A stretch of 64,000 nt of DNA, taken from assembly GCA_049515655.1 (NCBI GenBank), contig JBEKTW010000005.1, positions 151,839-215,838 of the forward strand, written 5' to 3'. Positions 17,877 to 26,224 of the stretch are shown here, piece by piece. The DNA comes from JBEKTW01 sp049515655. Lineage in GTDB: Bacteria; Bacteroidota; Ignavibacteria; UBA10030; SZUA-254. Numbering within the stretch: the first letter of the stretch is position 1; each line of letters begins with the position of its first letter. The notes beneath the pieces were generated by a model that saw nothing but the letters and a program-made list of their open reading frames with translations, had not been told where the DNA came from and made no database searches. A program made the translations under genes and the position numbers.

Positions 17877-19419
17877 TGGTTGCACCGTCCGAGGGAAAAA
17901 GCAGCGTGGGCGCGGGGACAGAGCTGACGTTCCGAAGCAATGACAGCGTGTCTCTGTTATTATTCGACACAACAATGTCGGGTCTCCCATCCCCATCCAG
18001 GTCCCCAACGGCAACGCCATACGGATTTCCACCAATTGTAAAGTCAATCTTTGGAGCGAAGGAGTTCGACGTAATGCTTCCACTCGTGGCAGTGTTTCGT
18101 AGTACCGATACCGTGTTGCCATTGGAATTTGCCACCACTAAATCTGGCTTGCCATCGCCATTGACATCGCCGATGGCGACATCATTAGGACCAACTCCGG
18201 TCGGGAAATCGATCTTCGAAGCAAATGACCCGGGAGTGATCGAGCCGCTTACTGCAATATTACGGAGAACCGATACCGTATTACTGCCAGAGTTCACTAT
18301 CACAAGATCCGGCTTTCCATCTCCGTCAATATCTCCAACGGTTACTGCGACGGGGAATGAACCGGTAGCGAAATCGACCTTGCCAGCGAACTGAATATTC
18401 CCGACTGTTCCTGTGTCCCGGAGCACTGAGACTGTGTTGCTATAGTTATTTGTAATTACAAGGTCGGGCTTCCCATCTCCATCGACGTCTGCTATCGCTA
18501 CGGTGTTGAAATACGGACTGACGGTGAAATCGACTTCGGGAGCAAAGGATGCCGTCGAGAGAAGACCTTTCGTGCAGGTATTCCGAAGGATCGATACTGG
18601 ACTATTCCAGCCCGACCAATACGCCACCGCAATGTCGGGCCTTCCATCCCCATCTATGTCTCCAATGGCCACCTTGCCCCCCTCGGCAAGGGTGCTCAAT
18701 GTAACCGGCAAGCCAAATGCGACGTTGTGCGGCACTGAAAAATTCTGGAAGACCGACACTGAATTAGAGTTCCCCACCACAATGTCAACTCTTCCATCCC
18801 CGTCCAGATCGCCGAAAGCTACTTCACTAGGATACCCACCGACAGTCAAATCGACCTTCGGAGCAAAAGAACCGTCCGTAAGAGAACCGGTGGTCGAGGT
18901 ATTTAGTAGAACTGATATCGTCCCATCGCTTGCGTTCGCCACAACGATATCCGGTTTGCCATCGTTGTCGATGTCTGCAATTGCAATCTTGCGAGGACCT
19001 GCCCCAGTAGTCAAATCAATCTCCTTCAAGAACGATGAGTTATTCACTCCCCTGCTGCCCGGAAACGTGACTATGAACGGCAGTTTGGAGTAAGCCGTCA
19101 ACCCTGTCGTTGTGTCCGTTACCGTAATTGGCGCGTAGGTTGCGCCCGAAGGAACTGCGAGACTAAGCGAGGTTGAAGAGGCAGAATTGACCACTGCGCG
19201 TACGCCGCCAACATATACAAGGTCATTTGAAGCCGTCGTGTTAAAGTTTGTGCCGGTGATGATAACAGTGGCGCCAACGGGGCCGGATGCCGGCGAAAAG
19301 GATGTGATCGTCGGTGTCTGCGCTAAAGCACTATGTGCGGTGAAAGACAAGGACAGAAAAAACAAGAACCCGCGGATTGACCGGGTTCGGCAACCATGCG
19401 TATGAAATCTAAGATTCAT
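17800..19419 (-). CDS. N-terminal part of a secreted IPT/VCBS-repeat protein (broken gene, fragment 1)
   Basis: 539 residues from the ATG at 19419, chosen because it gives a proper signal peptide (SIRGFLFFLSLSFTAHSALA); an ATG at 19467 adds a non-signal stretch. Residues about 35-120 are an IPT/TIG domain (PTITSFSPASGPVGATVIIT). Then come about seven FG-GAP/VCBS repeats, each with a calcium-loop such as DIDNDGKPDIVVAN, making a beta-propeller. The last about 20 residues (after LLFPSDGAT) are out of frame: about 43 bp present in the second duplicate are missing here. It was probably joined to the fragments at 17153-17785 and 15073-17226 as one T9SS cargo protein. Confidence 0.75.
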   Translation of the reverse strand: MNLRFHTHGCRTRSIRGFLFFLSLSFTAHSALAQTPTITSFSPASGPVGATVIITGTNFNTTASNDLVYVGGVRAVVNSASSTSLSLAVPSGATYAPITVTDTTTGLTAYSKLPFIVTFPGSRGVNNSSFLKEIDLTTGAGPRKIAIADIDNDGKPDIVVANASDGTISVLLNTSTTGSLTDGSFAPKVDLTVGGYPSEVAFGDLDGDGRVDIVVGNSNSVSVFQNFSVPHNVAFGLPVTLSTLAEGGKVAIGDIDGDGRPDIAVAYWSGWNSPVSILRNTCTKGLLSTASFAPEVDFTVSPYFNTVAIADVDGDGKPDLVITNNYSNTVSVLRDTGTVGNIQFAGKVDFATGSFPVAVTVGDIDGDGKPDLVIVNSGSNTVSVLRNIAVSGSITPGSFASKIDFPTGVGPNDVAIGDVNGDGKPDLVVANSNGNTVSVLRNTATSGSITSNSFAPKIDFTIGGNPYGVAVGDLDGDGRPDIVVSNNNRDTLSLLRNVSSVPAPTLLFPSDGATRQSRTMYNSQGIRISFRASFLMTRQ

Positions 19420-19637
19420 GTGTTTTATTGTGCATTGTTTCCACAGCAATGTCGGTGGAGCAGGCAAGAACTGTAATGATCGCCCGACAGATGCTATCCC
19501 TCACGATGGTCGGCTGGATGTGATCGTTTGCTGCCGTGCAGATAGGAGTATTGAAGGTGGGATCGCCTGACCATTGGGCCTGGACATAGCCCCCCGGCAA
19601 GCAAGCCAGGAAGTCCGAGAGTGAGTAAGCGATTCAT
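19409..19637 (-). pseudogene. Remnant of a WSxDPTxNTPICTA secreted protein
   Basis: An ATG at 19637 opens MNRLLTLGLPGLLAGG, a signal-peptide-like start, but the frame must shift within the signal to continue as QAQWSGDPTFNTPICTAAND. The same motif begins the mature part of the T9SS protein at 33130-35106 (QWSSDPTVNTPICTATGDQ). After about 30 more residues similarity is lost. This looks like the truncated and frameshifted 5' end of a paralogue, now overlapping the start of the VCBS gene. Confidence 0.6.
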
Positions 19638-20052
19638 TTTTTGCAGTTCCGATTCTTACGAACCAAGAAAAACATGCAGTACTTCAATTCGAAATACGTG
19701 CAGGGATGAATACGAACTCCTGAAGAATTACCAACAATATTGAGCAACGAGGCAAGTTCCCCTCACCTATTGCCTCGTTTCCAAAACTAACGCATGGAAT
19801 TACGTAATTTCAACAATTAAAGTCAAGACCGACCGTCACAAGGCGGAATGTCATAAAACGGGATGTCCGCGGACTCTGCTGATTTTCCGTGTTTTCCTCA
19901 TCTTTGTCAATATCAAGGACATTCCAAGATATTGCTGATCTGTTCACCCGCCCCTGACCATTTGTAACCTTTGCGTTCTGCGGTTAGGAGCTTTACCGCA
20001 AGGACGCAGAGAGAAGATTCGCAGAGTTCGCAAAGGGAAGAGTGAGTAACGA
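19638..20052. other. Intergenic region
   Basis: Some 415 bp lie between the decayed remnant and the ABC ATPase stop. Apart from the dispersed element at 19966-20038 I see no gene, tRNA or clear terminator. The segment 19640-19930 is AT-richer than its neighbours. Confidence 0.5.
19966..20038. repeat. Dispersed intergenic element, copy 4 (AGCTTTA core)
   Basis: Best palindrome of the four: GCGGTTAGGAGCTTTACCGC, followed by AAGGACGCAGAG and GTTCGCAAAGGG. It lies just after the last gene of the ABC operon and could serve as its transcription stop. Confidence 0.6.
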
Positions 20053-21591
20053 TTACGAATGTGCTCTCTTCGAATGCAGGTAGTAAACGGAGTCTTTTGA
20101 AACCAGGGCGTCGAAAATCTCTTCGTTATGTGAAATCGCCAGAATAGCCTTCCCCCCTTGCTGTTGTTCTCTCAGCATCGCGAGCACCTTTGTCGCGCTT
20201 TCGAAGTCGAGACCGTTGAGCGGCTCATCAAGGATAAGGATCTCCGTATTCAAAGAAAGGCTGCGCAGCAGATTCAGCCGCTGCTTCTGCCCCCCACTCA
20301 AAGCACCAACCCGTCTACGGAGAAAATCATCATTAATCTCAATTTCGAACAGTTCGCCAAGGATTTGACGGATATCCCGTGGAGTAACGCGCTTCCGCGA
20401 AGGGAGCCCCTCAAATGTTTCAGCCACGGTTGACCGGGGGTTGAGAGCTTCGTCGGCATGCTGGAAGACCATCGTCATTTTCTGCCCCCAGATGCGAGTC
20501 TGCCAATAATGCCGCGCGGTCCGCTCCGTTAATTGGACATCTTCCACGGTGAGCCGCAGCCTGTCGGCGGGAATTAATCCCATCATCAATTTCACGAGGG
20601 TGGTTTTCCCGGTTCCGCTCGGCGCCTTTAAATACGTCATCGTGCCGGGAAGAATTTCCAACGGCGATTCTACAGTCCCGGATTGATCCTTCGAGATGAT
20701 TAATTGCTGGCCAAATACTTCGGCCCCGCTCTCAACCCGACACAGCGGTTCGCGATGGCGCAGGGATGGTTCCTTTACGGGATATTCTTTTTGATGTTGA
20801 AGCCAACCGAGATAGACCTGCGGTTGAAAGTCCGTTAGAACGAGTTTTTCATTTTGTAGTCTGAGTTCTTTGAAGGAAACATGATCCAACAATCGCCCGT
20901 GCTTTCGCGTGATCTCACCGACCATCGAATAATCATGTGTGATCAACAACGTTGTAAACTTATGCCGCTGGAACCGACGGAACAGCAATGAAAGGAAAAT
21001 ATCACGGAAGTAATTGTCCAGGCTTCCTGTGGGCTCATCGAAAACAAAGACGCTCTGACGATTCAATCGCCCACACTGGACCATGATGTCGATCTTCTTG
21101 AGAGCCATCGCAAGGAACATGCGCTGTTTTTCCCCGCCGCTGGGTCGATACGGTTTTGGAAAAACCGCGAGAAGGCCCTCAATTTTCTTCACGTCCTCTC
21201 CCTGCCCGGGGGTCGGGTCGGATCGCCACAATTCCTTCAGCAGTTCGGTGCCATCTGAACCGACCGCGAGATCGCCTTCTCTCAATTGGACTCCCAGCGG
21301 GAGCAACGGGTTCAGATGGGATGATGGCTCCTGAAACACAAAGAAACCGTTCTCTTTGATTTCAACCGTTTCGCGTCGCCTCAAATACTTCTCATACCCC
21401 TCGCCGTTGATCGAGACGCTGAATTCCTCGGGGTCAAGAAGTCCATAGATGGCACGGGCGATGAGTGTTTTCCCGATCCCCGACTCACCGAACAAAACGG
21501 AAATCCGGCCGAGGGGAAGAGCAAATCCCTTCACATCAACAAGCTGTCGTTCTGCGGATGCAATGTGTATGTCAAAATCCAGACTATTCAT
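20053..21591 (-). CDS. ABC transporter ATPase with two fused nucleotide-binding domains (oligopeptide-type)
   Basis: 512 residues, cytoplasmic. The first ABC domain has Walker A GESGIGKT near residue 37, signature PSGGEKQRMFLAMAL and Walker B VFVFDEPTGSLDN; the second has Walker A APSGTGKTT near 325, signature LSGGQKQRLNLL and Walker B ILILDEPLNGLDF. Each also has a Q-loop (FFVFQEP, MVFQHAD) and a switch His (LLITHDY, LAISHNE). This is DppD and DppF in one chain. It ends a six-gene operon and begins 7 bp after the stop of the second permease gene, so it should power that transporter. The spacing between the first Q-loop and signature is longer than usual. Confidence 0.9.
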   Translation of the reverse strand: MNSLDFDIHIASAERQLVDVKGFALPLGRISVLFGESGIGKTLIARAIYGLLDPEEFSVSINGEGYEKYLRRRETVEIKENGFFVFQEPSSHLNPLLPLGVQLREGDLAVGSDGTELLKELWRSDPTPGQGEDVKKIEGLLAVFPKPYRPSGGEKQRMFLAMALKKIDIMVQCGRLNRQSVFVFDEPTGSLDNYFRDIFLSLLFRRFQRHKFTTLLITHDYSMVGEITRKHGRLLDHVSFKELRLQNEKLVLTDFQPQVYLGWLQHQKEYPVKEPSLRHREPLCRVESGAEVFGQQLIISKDQSGTVESPLEILPGTMTYLKAPSGTGKTTLVKLMMGLIPADRLRLTVEDVQLTERTARHYWQTRIWGQKMTMVFQHADEALNPRSTVAETFEGLPSRKRVTPRDIRQILGELFEIEINDDFLRRRVGALSGGQKQRLNLLRSLSLNTEILILDEPLNGLDFESATKVLAMLREQQQGGKAILAISHNEEIFDALVSKDSVYYLHSKRAHS

Positions 21592-21598
21592 GCGCCGC

Positions 21599-22468
21599 TT
21601 AGAGATTGTACTTCCTGACCAGCCCGTTCGAAATTTTATAGACCGAGAGCAGTGTAAACACTATGAGAAACGTAATACTGATTCCCTGGAGGTGTTCAAA
21701 CAGGAGCGCCCGCGCGTCGGTGAGGTCGAAGAACGCCCTTCCCACGGAAAGGATATCCTGTTTGCTGTCGAGCTTTGAGAGCAGGCTTCCCAGCGTGGCC
21801 GGGAAGTTGCTGAGACTTACATCCGTGGAAAGGCCGACCGAGACGATGAAATCGATCGTGCACTGAAGGAAGATCGCAGTGCCGAAAATAGAAATCATCT
21901 TGTGGAGAAGATGGGCGCGGCTGTTTTTCCAGAGAATTTCCCGATTAATGATGCGGTGTTCCTTGATCCCGCAGCAGAGCATTGCCTGGAAAAAATCCAG
22001 CTTGCTGAAGTGTGCGATCCTCTCGCGGACGAGGTCGACCACTTCAAGAAACACAAAAAGACTGATGGTGAATGCCATCCAGGCAAGCTGTGCGAACTGA
22101 TTTTGCAGCACTTCATGCTCGATGAGGATAGTGAGAACGACGTACCCCAAAAGAATTCCGACGATCTGCGGGATGGAACGAATGATGTTAAGTATAAAAG
22201 TAACGCCGAGGTACCACGACCTGCTGCGGCTCTCGAAAAAGTGCAAGCAGACGCCGACGATCCACCCCATCCCCAGGGAGAGAAGTACGACGAGCACGCC
22301 CGCAACCAGCGTATTGGCAAATGCCGTTTGTATCAGCTTGAAGGCGGGTTGATTGAGGAAGAGCGCATCCCACCCGGTGAGACACGCAAGGCCGATCAAC
22401 CAGACACCAAGCCACATCAAATGTTTCTGCCTGAACAATGAGCTCGAGAAAAATCCGGAATTGGTCAT
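21599..22468 (-). CDS. ABC transporter permease, DppC-like (divergent)
   Basis: 289 residues with about six membrane segments, among them WLGVWLIGLACLTGWDALFL, TLVAGVLVVLLSLGMGWIVG, WYLGVTFILNIIRSIPQIVG and ISITFLIVFTLLSVYKI. The central part (FFQAMLCCGIKEHRIINREI) stands where binding-protein-dependent permeases have their EAA coupling loop, but the usual EAA/G residues are poorly kept. It lies 9 bp after the first permease gene and 7 bp before the ATPase. The likely partner is the 373-residue permease. The substrate is unknown. Confidence 0.75.
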   Translation of the reverse strand: MTNSGFFSSSLFRQKHLMWLGVWLIGLACLTGWDALFLNQPAFKLIQTAFANTLVAGVLVVLLSLGMGWIVGVCLHFFESRSRSWYLGVTFILNIIRSIPQIVGILLGYVVLTILIEHEVLQNQFAQLAWMAFTISLFVFLEVVDLVRERIAHFSKLDFFQAMLCCGIKEHRIINREILWKNSRAHLLHKMISIFGTAIFLQCTIDFIVSVGLSTDVSLSNFPATLGSLLSKLDSKQDILSVGRAFFDLTDARALLFEHLQGISITFLIVFTLLSVYKISNGLVRKYNL

Positions 22469-22477
22469 GGAAAACGA

Positions 22478-23599
22478 TTATTCCCTGTTCTCGTATTTTT
22501 TCGACTCGATGTGGAACCAAATATCCACCACGACCTCGGTTCCTTTGATAATAAGAAAGATCCCGACGATAATGCACATCGCCACATCGTACTGCCGGTA
22601 GAGAATGTTCTGCAATAACTCGTAACCAAGGTGACCCTGGATGTTCAACGCCATCTCGATGATGATCAGGCCCGTGACAAGAAACGAGGCCTGTTCCTTC
22701 AGTGAGAGGAGGTTCTGGTAGCGGGCATTCACAAAGATATGGCTGAAGACGTGCGACGGGAACATTCTCTTGGGAAGAAGCAGAGCTCTGTACGATACTC
22801 CATCGCGGGTCCCCCATGCGTACGAGGAACTCAGGTTTTTCACAATTGCGGCCTGCACATATCCTTTCCGGCTTTCGGTAACGAGAAGCGTAAAGAACTT
22901 GTTTGCGGAATTAATCAGGAGCCCGTTCGAGATAACTCCGAGGACGATCATGAAGGCGTAGGAGTCTGCGTCAAATGTCGACCTCACCGAGTACCCGATG
23001 ACGTACGCGGGCGCGAACAGCACAGCATAGGAGACTCCTTTGAGTATGGCTTTCCCGCTCAATCCCGCTATCTTCAGCCAAAATGAAATGCCTCTCCTCC
23101 CCGACTCCGGGTCGGTGAAACAGCGATACAATTCAACAATGGCGGACGTCCGTTGTTGCTTCATCTTCACGAACCGATATATCGCAAGGCTCTGCGCAGC
23201 GTGATAACTCAGGATCACAACGATGAGATACAGAAGAATGAACTGAATATACATCCCGCCGATTTTCAACAGCTTTTCCGGCGATATTCCCCGTTCCTCC
23301 TGTCCGGTCTTGTACTCCTGACCGACAAATTGTTCCTGGCGAATCCTGTCAATCGCCTGGAGTAACGAGTCGCCTTCCCAGGGTCTCCCGGGATGGAAGA
23401 CGTTGAATGATTCTTTCAGGAGTGCCCGATGCAGGGGGTCGCCGTAGTCGAGGAAGTTGAGATGCAAGTACGGTTCGATTGCTTTCGAGCGGGCGGCTTC
23501 TCGTGATGCCTCCTGGCTCTGCATGACCATTGCAAAAACGATAAAAGCGCACGTCACGAAAACCACGCTCAGCGTATGCTCGACGAGCTTTGCCTTCAT
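22478..23599 (-). CDS. ABC transporter permease, DppB-like (divergent)
   Basis: 373 residues. The N-terminal membrane segment (TLSVVFVTCAFIVFAMVMQ) is followed by a long periplasmic loop (about 30-115), as in DppB/OppB, and then at least five more segments. The coupling region reads KGYVQAAIVKNLSSSYAWG, where the usual EAA sequence would be YVxAARAxGxS; the Gly is lost. It begins 3 bp after the 300-residue secreted protein and pairs with the 289-residue permease. Family assignment rests on topology and neighbours more than on motif. Confidence 0.75.
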   Translation of the reverse strand: MKAKLVEHTLSVVFVTCAFIVFAMVMQSQEASREAARSKAIEPYLHLNFLDYGDPLHRALLKESFNVFHPGRPWEGDSLLQAIDRIRQEQFVGQEYKTGQEERGISPEKLLKIGGMYIQFILLYLIVVILSYHAAQSLAIYRFVKMKQQRTSAIVELYRCFTDPESGRRGISFWLKIAGLSGKAILKGVSYAVLFAPAYVIGYSVRSTFDADSYAFMIVLGVISNGLLINSANKFFTLLVTESRKGYVQAAIVKNLSSSYAWGTRDGVSYRALLLPKRMFPSHVFSHIFVNARYQNLLSLKEQASFLVTGLIIIEMALNIQGHLGYELLQNILYRQYDVAMCIIVGIFLIIKGTEVVVDIWFHIESKKYENRE

Positions 23600-23602
23600 T
23601 TC

Positions 23603-24505
23603 CTACTTCTGCCGCATCTTGATGCTTCCCGGCGCGTTCGTCACATCCAGATTGGTACCGAGCACCAGGCTTTCAATGTCCATCGCCAGATACGCAGAAC
23701 TTTGTCGAAAGTCCTCCGCCTGTGACGCCCCTTCCAATGTGCAAGAGATTGCATTCCCGGAGGTCTCGACCACCCACCGGGGAGATTGTTTTTGTTGATG
23801 GGTTTCATTATTGAAGTGGTCAAAAAGCTGCGCGAGCAGGTGGTTCACCCGGTCGATCCTCGATCGGACTTGTTGTATGATGGCATCTGAAACGGGAAGA
23901 GATTTCGAAGAGACCGGCGTGCGCACTCTCCAATCTCCTCTCTCCCTCGCTGTCCTGAAGTCAACCCACCCATAGGCAGGGGAAATTCCCGTCGTCATGC
24001 AATAGACCGCATCCGCGTGACGGAATATTCTAACGAGAGTTTCGCCTGCGAATAGTGGCCGCGAGGGAGAACCAGGAGGAGACAAATAGACGGAACGATT
24101 AGTAAGAACCTCAACGGTGTCAAGAAGGATAGCTGCATTGCGGAATATTTTTTCGAGACCGAGCGAGCCCGAACGGGAAAGTTTTCCGTCATTGTCCTTC
24201 TGGAGAAAAAACATCTCTCCCTGAATTTCAACTTGCATGCAATGGATGAAACCATCTCCCAGGAGGGCGTCGGCTTTCAGGATTCTCATCGGAACGGCGC
24301 CGACGAGCGATTTCCGTTCCTGTTCCGTCGCGCGTTGTTGATACTTGTTGTAGGCCAGGAGGCGCTCTGCCTTTTCGACGACGAGGAAGTCCGACTTGCT
24401 CTGAGCCGGTAACCGCGGCGCCAGTGAAAGAAACAGGAGAACGAGCGAGCCGCGCAGCACGCAGGCGAGCGCTTTTCTCCTCACTTCGTCTCCCGCTCTC
24501 TCCAT
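23603..24505 (-). CDS. Secreted protein of unknown function in the ABC operon
   Basis: 300 residues. The N-terminus has a signal-like segment (CVLRGSLVLLFLSLAPRLPAQ). The mature part has no motif I recognise; it contains EGTLVRIFRHADAVYCMTTG-like SH3-type strands in the middle (about 170-215, GWVDFRTARERGDWRVRT, similar to SH3b fold ends) and a helical C-terminal third. Its start overlaps the end of the binding-protein gene by 25 bp, and its stop is 3 bp before the permease start, so it is clearly part of the transporter operon. A periplasmic accessory or sensing role is a guess. Confidence 0.6.
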   Translation of the reverse strand: MERAGDEVRRKALACVLRGSLVLLFLSLAPRLPAQSKSDFLVVEKAERLLAYNKYQQRATEQERKSLVGAVPMRILKADALLGDGFIHCMQVEIQGEMFFLQKDNDGKLSRSGSLGLEKIFRNAAILLDTVEVLTNRSVYLSPPGSPSRPLFAGETLVRIFRHADAVYCMTTGISPAYGWVDFRTARERGDWRVRTPVSSKSLPVSDAIIQQVRSRIDRVNHLLAQLFDHFNNETHQQKQSPRWVVETSGNAISCTLEGASQAEDFRQSSAYLAMDIESLVLGTNLDVTNAPGSIKMRQK

Positions 24506-26211
24506 TTCTTGACGGTTGAGAGCTGGGACGCTACGCCGTAGAGGTCGATGCTCGATTCATCAAACTGTCTGCTGAAGTACGCCAGCGACGGCAGCGAGAA
24601 CATCCATACCCCGAGGCACATCCGTTGTTCCAGCTCATCAATGCGGCGGGCGTACTCCTGTTTGTCGCCGATCTGGCGCGTGGACATGAACCCGTACGTA
24701 TACTTCAGCAATTGCTTGATGTCGTCACCCTCGGCGGTATTCTGGCAATCCAGACGGAAGAAATTTTTCTCGGCCTGGAAGGAGCTTTCCGACACATTCA
24801 CGGCACCCTTCTCATTCTGTTCTGTCGTCAAATTGATCTTATACGTTTCCAGGTCCGGATCCCGAAGGAAGATATTGTACAAATCGAACAGGAAATTACT
24901 CCTGTAGCCGGTCACGGCAACGAGGACAGCGTCGTAATCACCCTTTTTGATATCCTCATTCGATACCGCAAGGACTTTGATTTTCCCGTTCGTCACGGCG
25001 GGGTCGTTCAGCACTTCGATCAACTCAGCGTATTCCTCGCGGAACCCGTAGTTCATGCAGGCCTTGATTCGAACCGTGTCGGGAAGAACGGAAAGATTGG
25101 CCGGCGCATCGTCCACAGGCGGTTCAACGATCTTCTCTTCCACGTAGTAGGAGGAAGAAGGGAATACGCTCCTGTTGATATAGTCATAGTAATTGTCTTT
25201 GTTTCCCTTGTAGTCTGTAATGTGGCGCGCCTGTTCCGAATTCACCTTGAAGAACCTTTCCACGAGAGTCCTGTCGTTGATGAAGTGCCGGAGCTCTTTT
25301 CGCTGTTCACGAGTCAATCGCTGAACGTTGCAGAAGAGTGCAAAGTACGTGTTGCTGATATTCGATTTATAGAAATACTTGCTCGTGTCACCGAGGATGG
25401 ACGAGAGACTCCCGAAGGGAGTTTCCAGGAGGACGTTGATCCTGCCGTTATGGAGCTCCGTCGAATACGTACTGTTGTCGATGAACGGAGCGAGGATGAT
25501 GTTCGATATCTGCGCCGCGCCGTCTGGGTTCTTGCAGTAGTCGGCTACCTCCTCTTTCGGGGGCAGACTCATATACGAGGCCGTGCCGACTCTGTAGTTC
25601 AGCGCGTTCATATCCGACTTGTCGGGGATAATCTTGAAGGAGAGCACTTCTTTGATGTCGGATTCTTTCCAGATTCTGTCTCCGCGGAAGAGGAATCGGA
25701 TTTGATTCATGCTGTCGGGACCCTCGAACCCCATCGAAGGGAGCGCCTGCGAGACGAGGATGAAATCGGGCGACAGGGACCCAAGGCTCTGGATTCTCTT
25801 CAATGTGAAATTGAGGTCAGCAGCCGAGAAGAGATGATCGGCCGCTTTACCGACCGTGTACTTGTCGTCTTTTGCCGTTATTTGCCAGCTGTCATGCCAC
25901 CGTTTGGCTCCCTTCAGGTGCACCGTGACGACGTTATTCTGGTCGACGCCGACGAGCTCTCCTAACCCATCCTCATACACGACGCCGCTCGGGCCTGCAA
26001 CAAGGTTGAACAGTCCGTCGAACTGCACCTCGTCAAGTTTGTCCGCGAGCGCATTTGTGCTGGGGAGATGCGGGTCGATAGCGGGTTTTTGATGCGAAAT
26101 GTACGGGATGACGATTTGGTTTGAAAGGTTCGGGCGAGTCAGGAAATAATACAGAGCCGCGCCGCCAAGGACGACAAGCACCGCAATGATGACGATATAT
26201 TTTTTTTGCAT
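24481..26211 (-). CDS. Membrane-anchored substrate-binding protein, family 5-like (peptide ABC type)
   Basis: 576 residues from the ATG at 26211, which has GGGA upstream and directly starts a membrane anchor (YIVIIAVLVVLGGAALYYFL); an ATG at 26286 would overlap the preceding gene and put 25 charged residues before the anchor. The body resembles solute-binding family 5: IDPHLPSTNALADKLDEVQFDGLF near the N-terminus, VTVHLKGAKRWHDSWQ, FSAADLNFTLKRI, then NVLLETPFGSLSSI. It is anchored by a transmembrane helix rather than by a lipid. It follows the 741-residue lipoprotein by 13 bp. The ligand cannot be told; peptides or oligosaccharides are possible. Confidence 0.78.
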   Translation of the reverse strand: MQKKYIVIIAVLVVLGGAALYYFLTRPNLSNQIVIPYISHQKPAIDPHLPSTNALADKLDEVQFDGLFNLVAGPSGVVYEDGLGELVGVDQNNVVTVHLKGAKRWHDSWQITAKDDKYTVGKAADHLFSAADLNFTLKRIQSLGSLSPDFILVSQALPSMGFEGPDSMNQIRFLFRGDRIWKESDIKEVLSFKIIPDKSDMNALNYRVGTASYMSLPPKEEVADYCKNPDGAAQISNIILAPFIDNSTYSTELHNGRINVLLETPFGSLSSILGDTSKYFYKSNISNTYFALFCNVQRLTREQRKELRHFINDRTLVERFFKVNSEQARHITDYKGNKDNYYDYINRSVFPSSSYYVEEKIVEPPVDDAPANLSVLPDTVRIKACMNYGFREEYAELIEVLNDPAVTNGKIKVLAVSNEDIKKGDYDAVLVAVTGYRSNFLFDLYNIFLRDPDLETYKINLTTEQNEKGAVNVSESSFQAEKNFFRLDCQNTAEGDDIKQLLKYTYGFMSTRQIGDKQEYARRIDELEQRMCLGVWMFSLPSLAYFSRQFDESSIDLYGVASQLSTVKKWRERETK

Positions 26212-26224
26212 GAGAATCTTCCCG

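Noticed and set aside
24625..25965. Long plus-strand open frame (about 446 codons)
   Set aside because: It lies wholly antisense to the binding-protein gene at 24481-26211, which has a membrane anchor, ribosome site and family match; the open frame comes from its codon bias.
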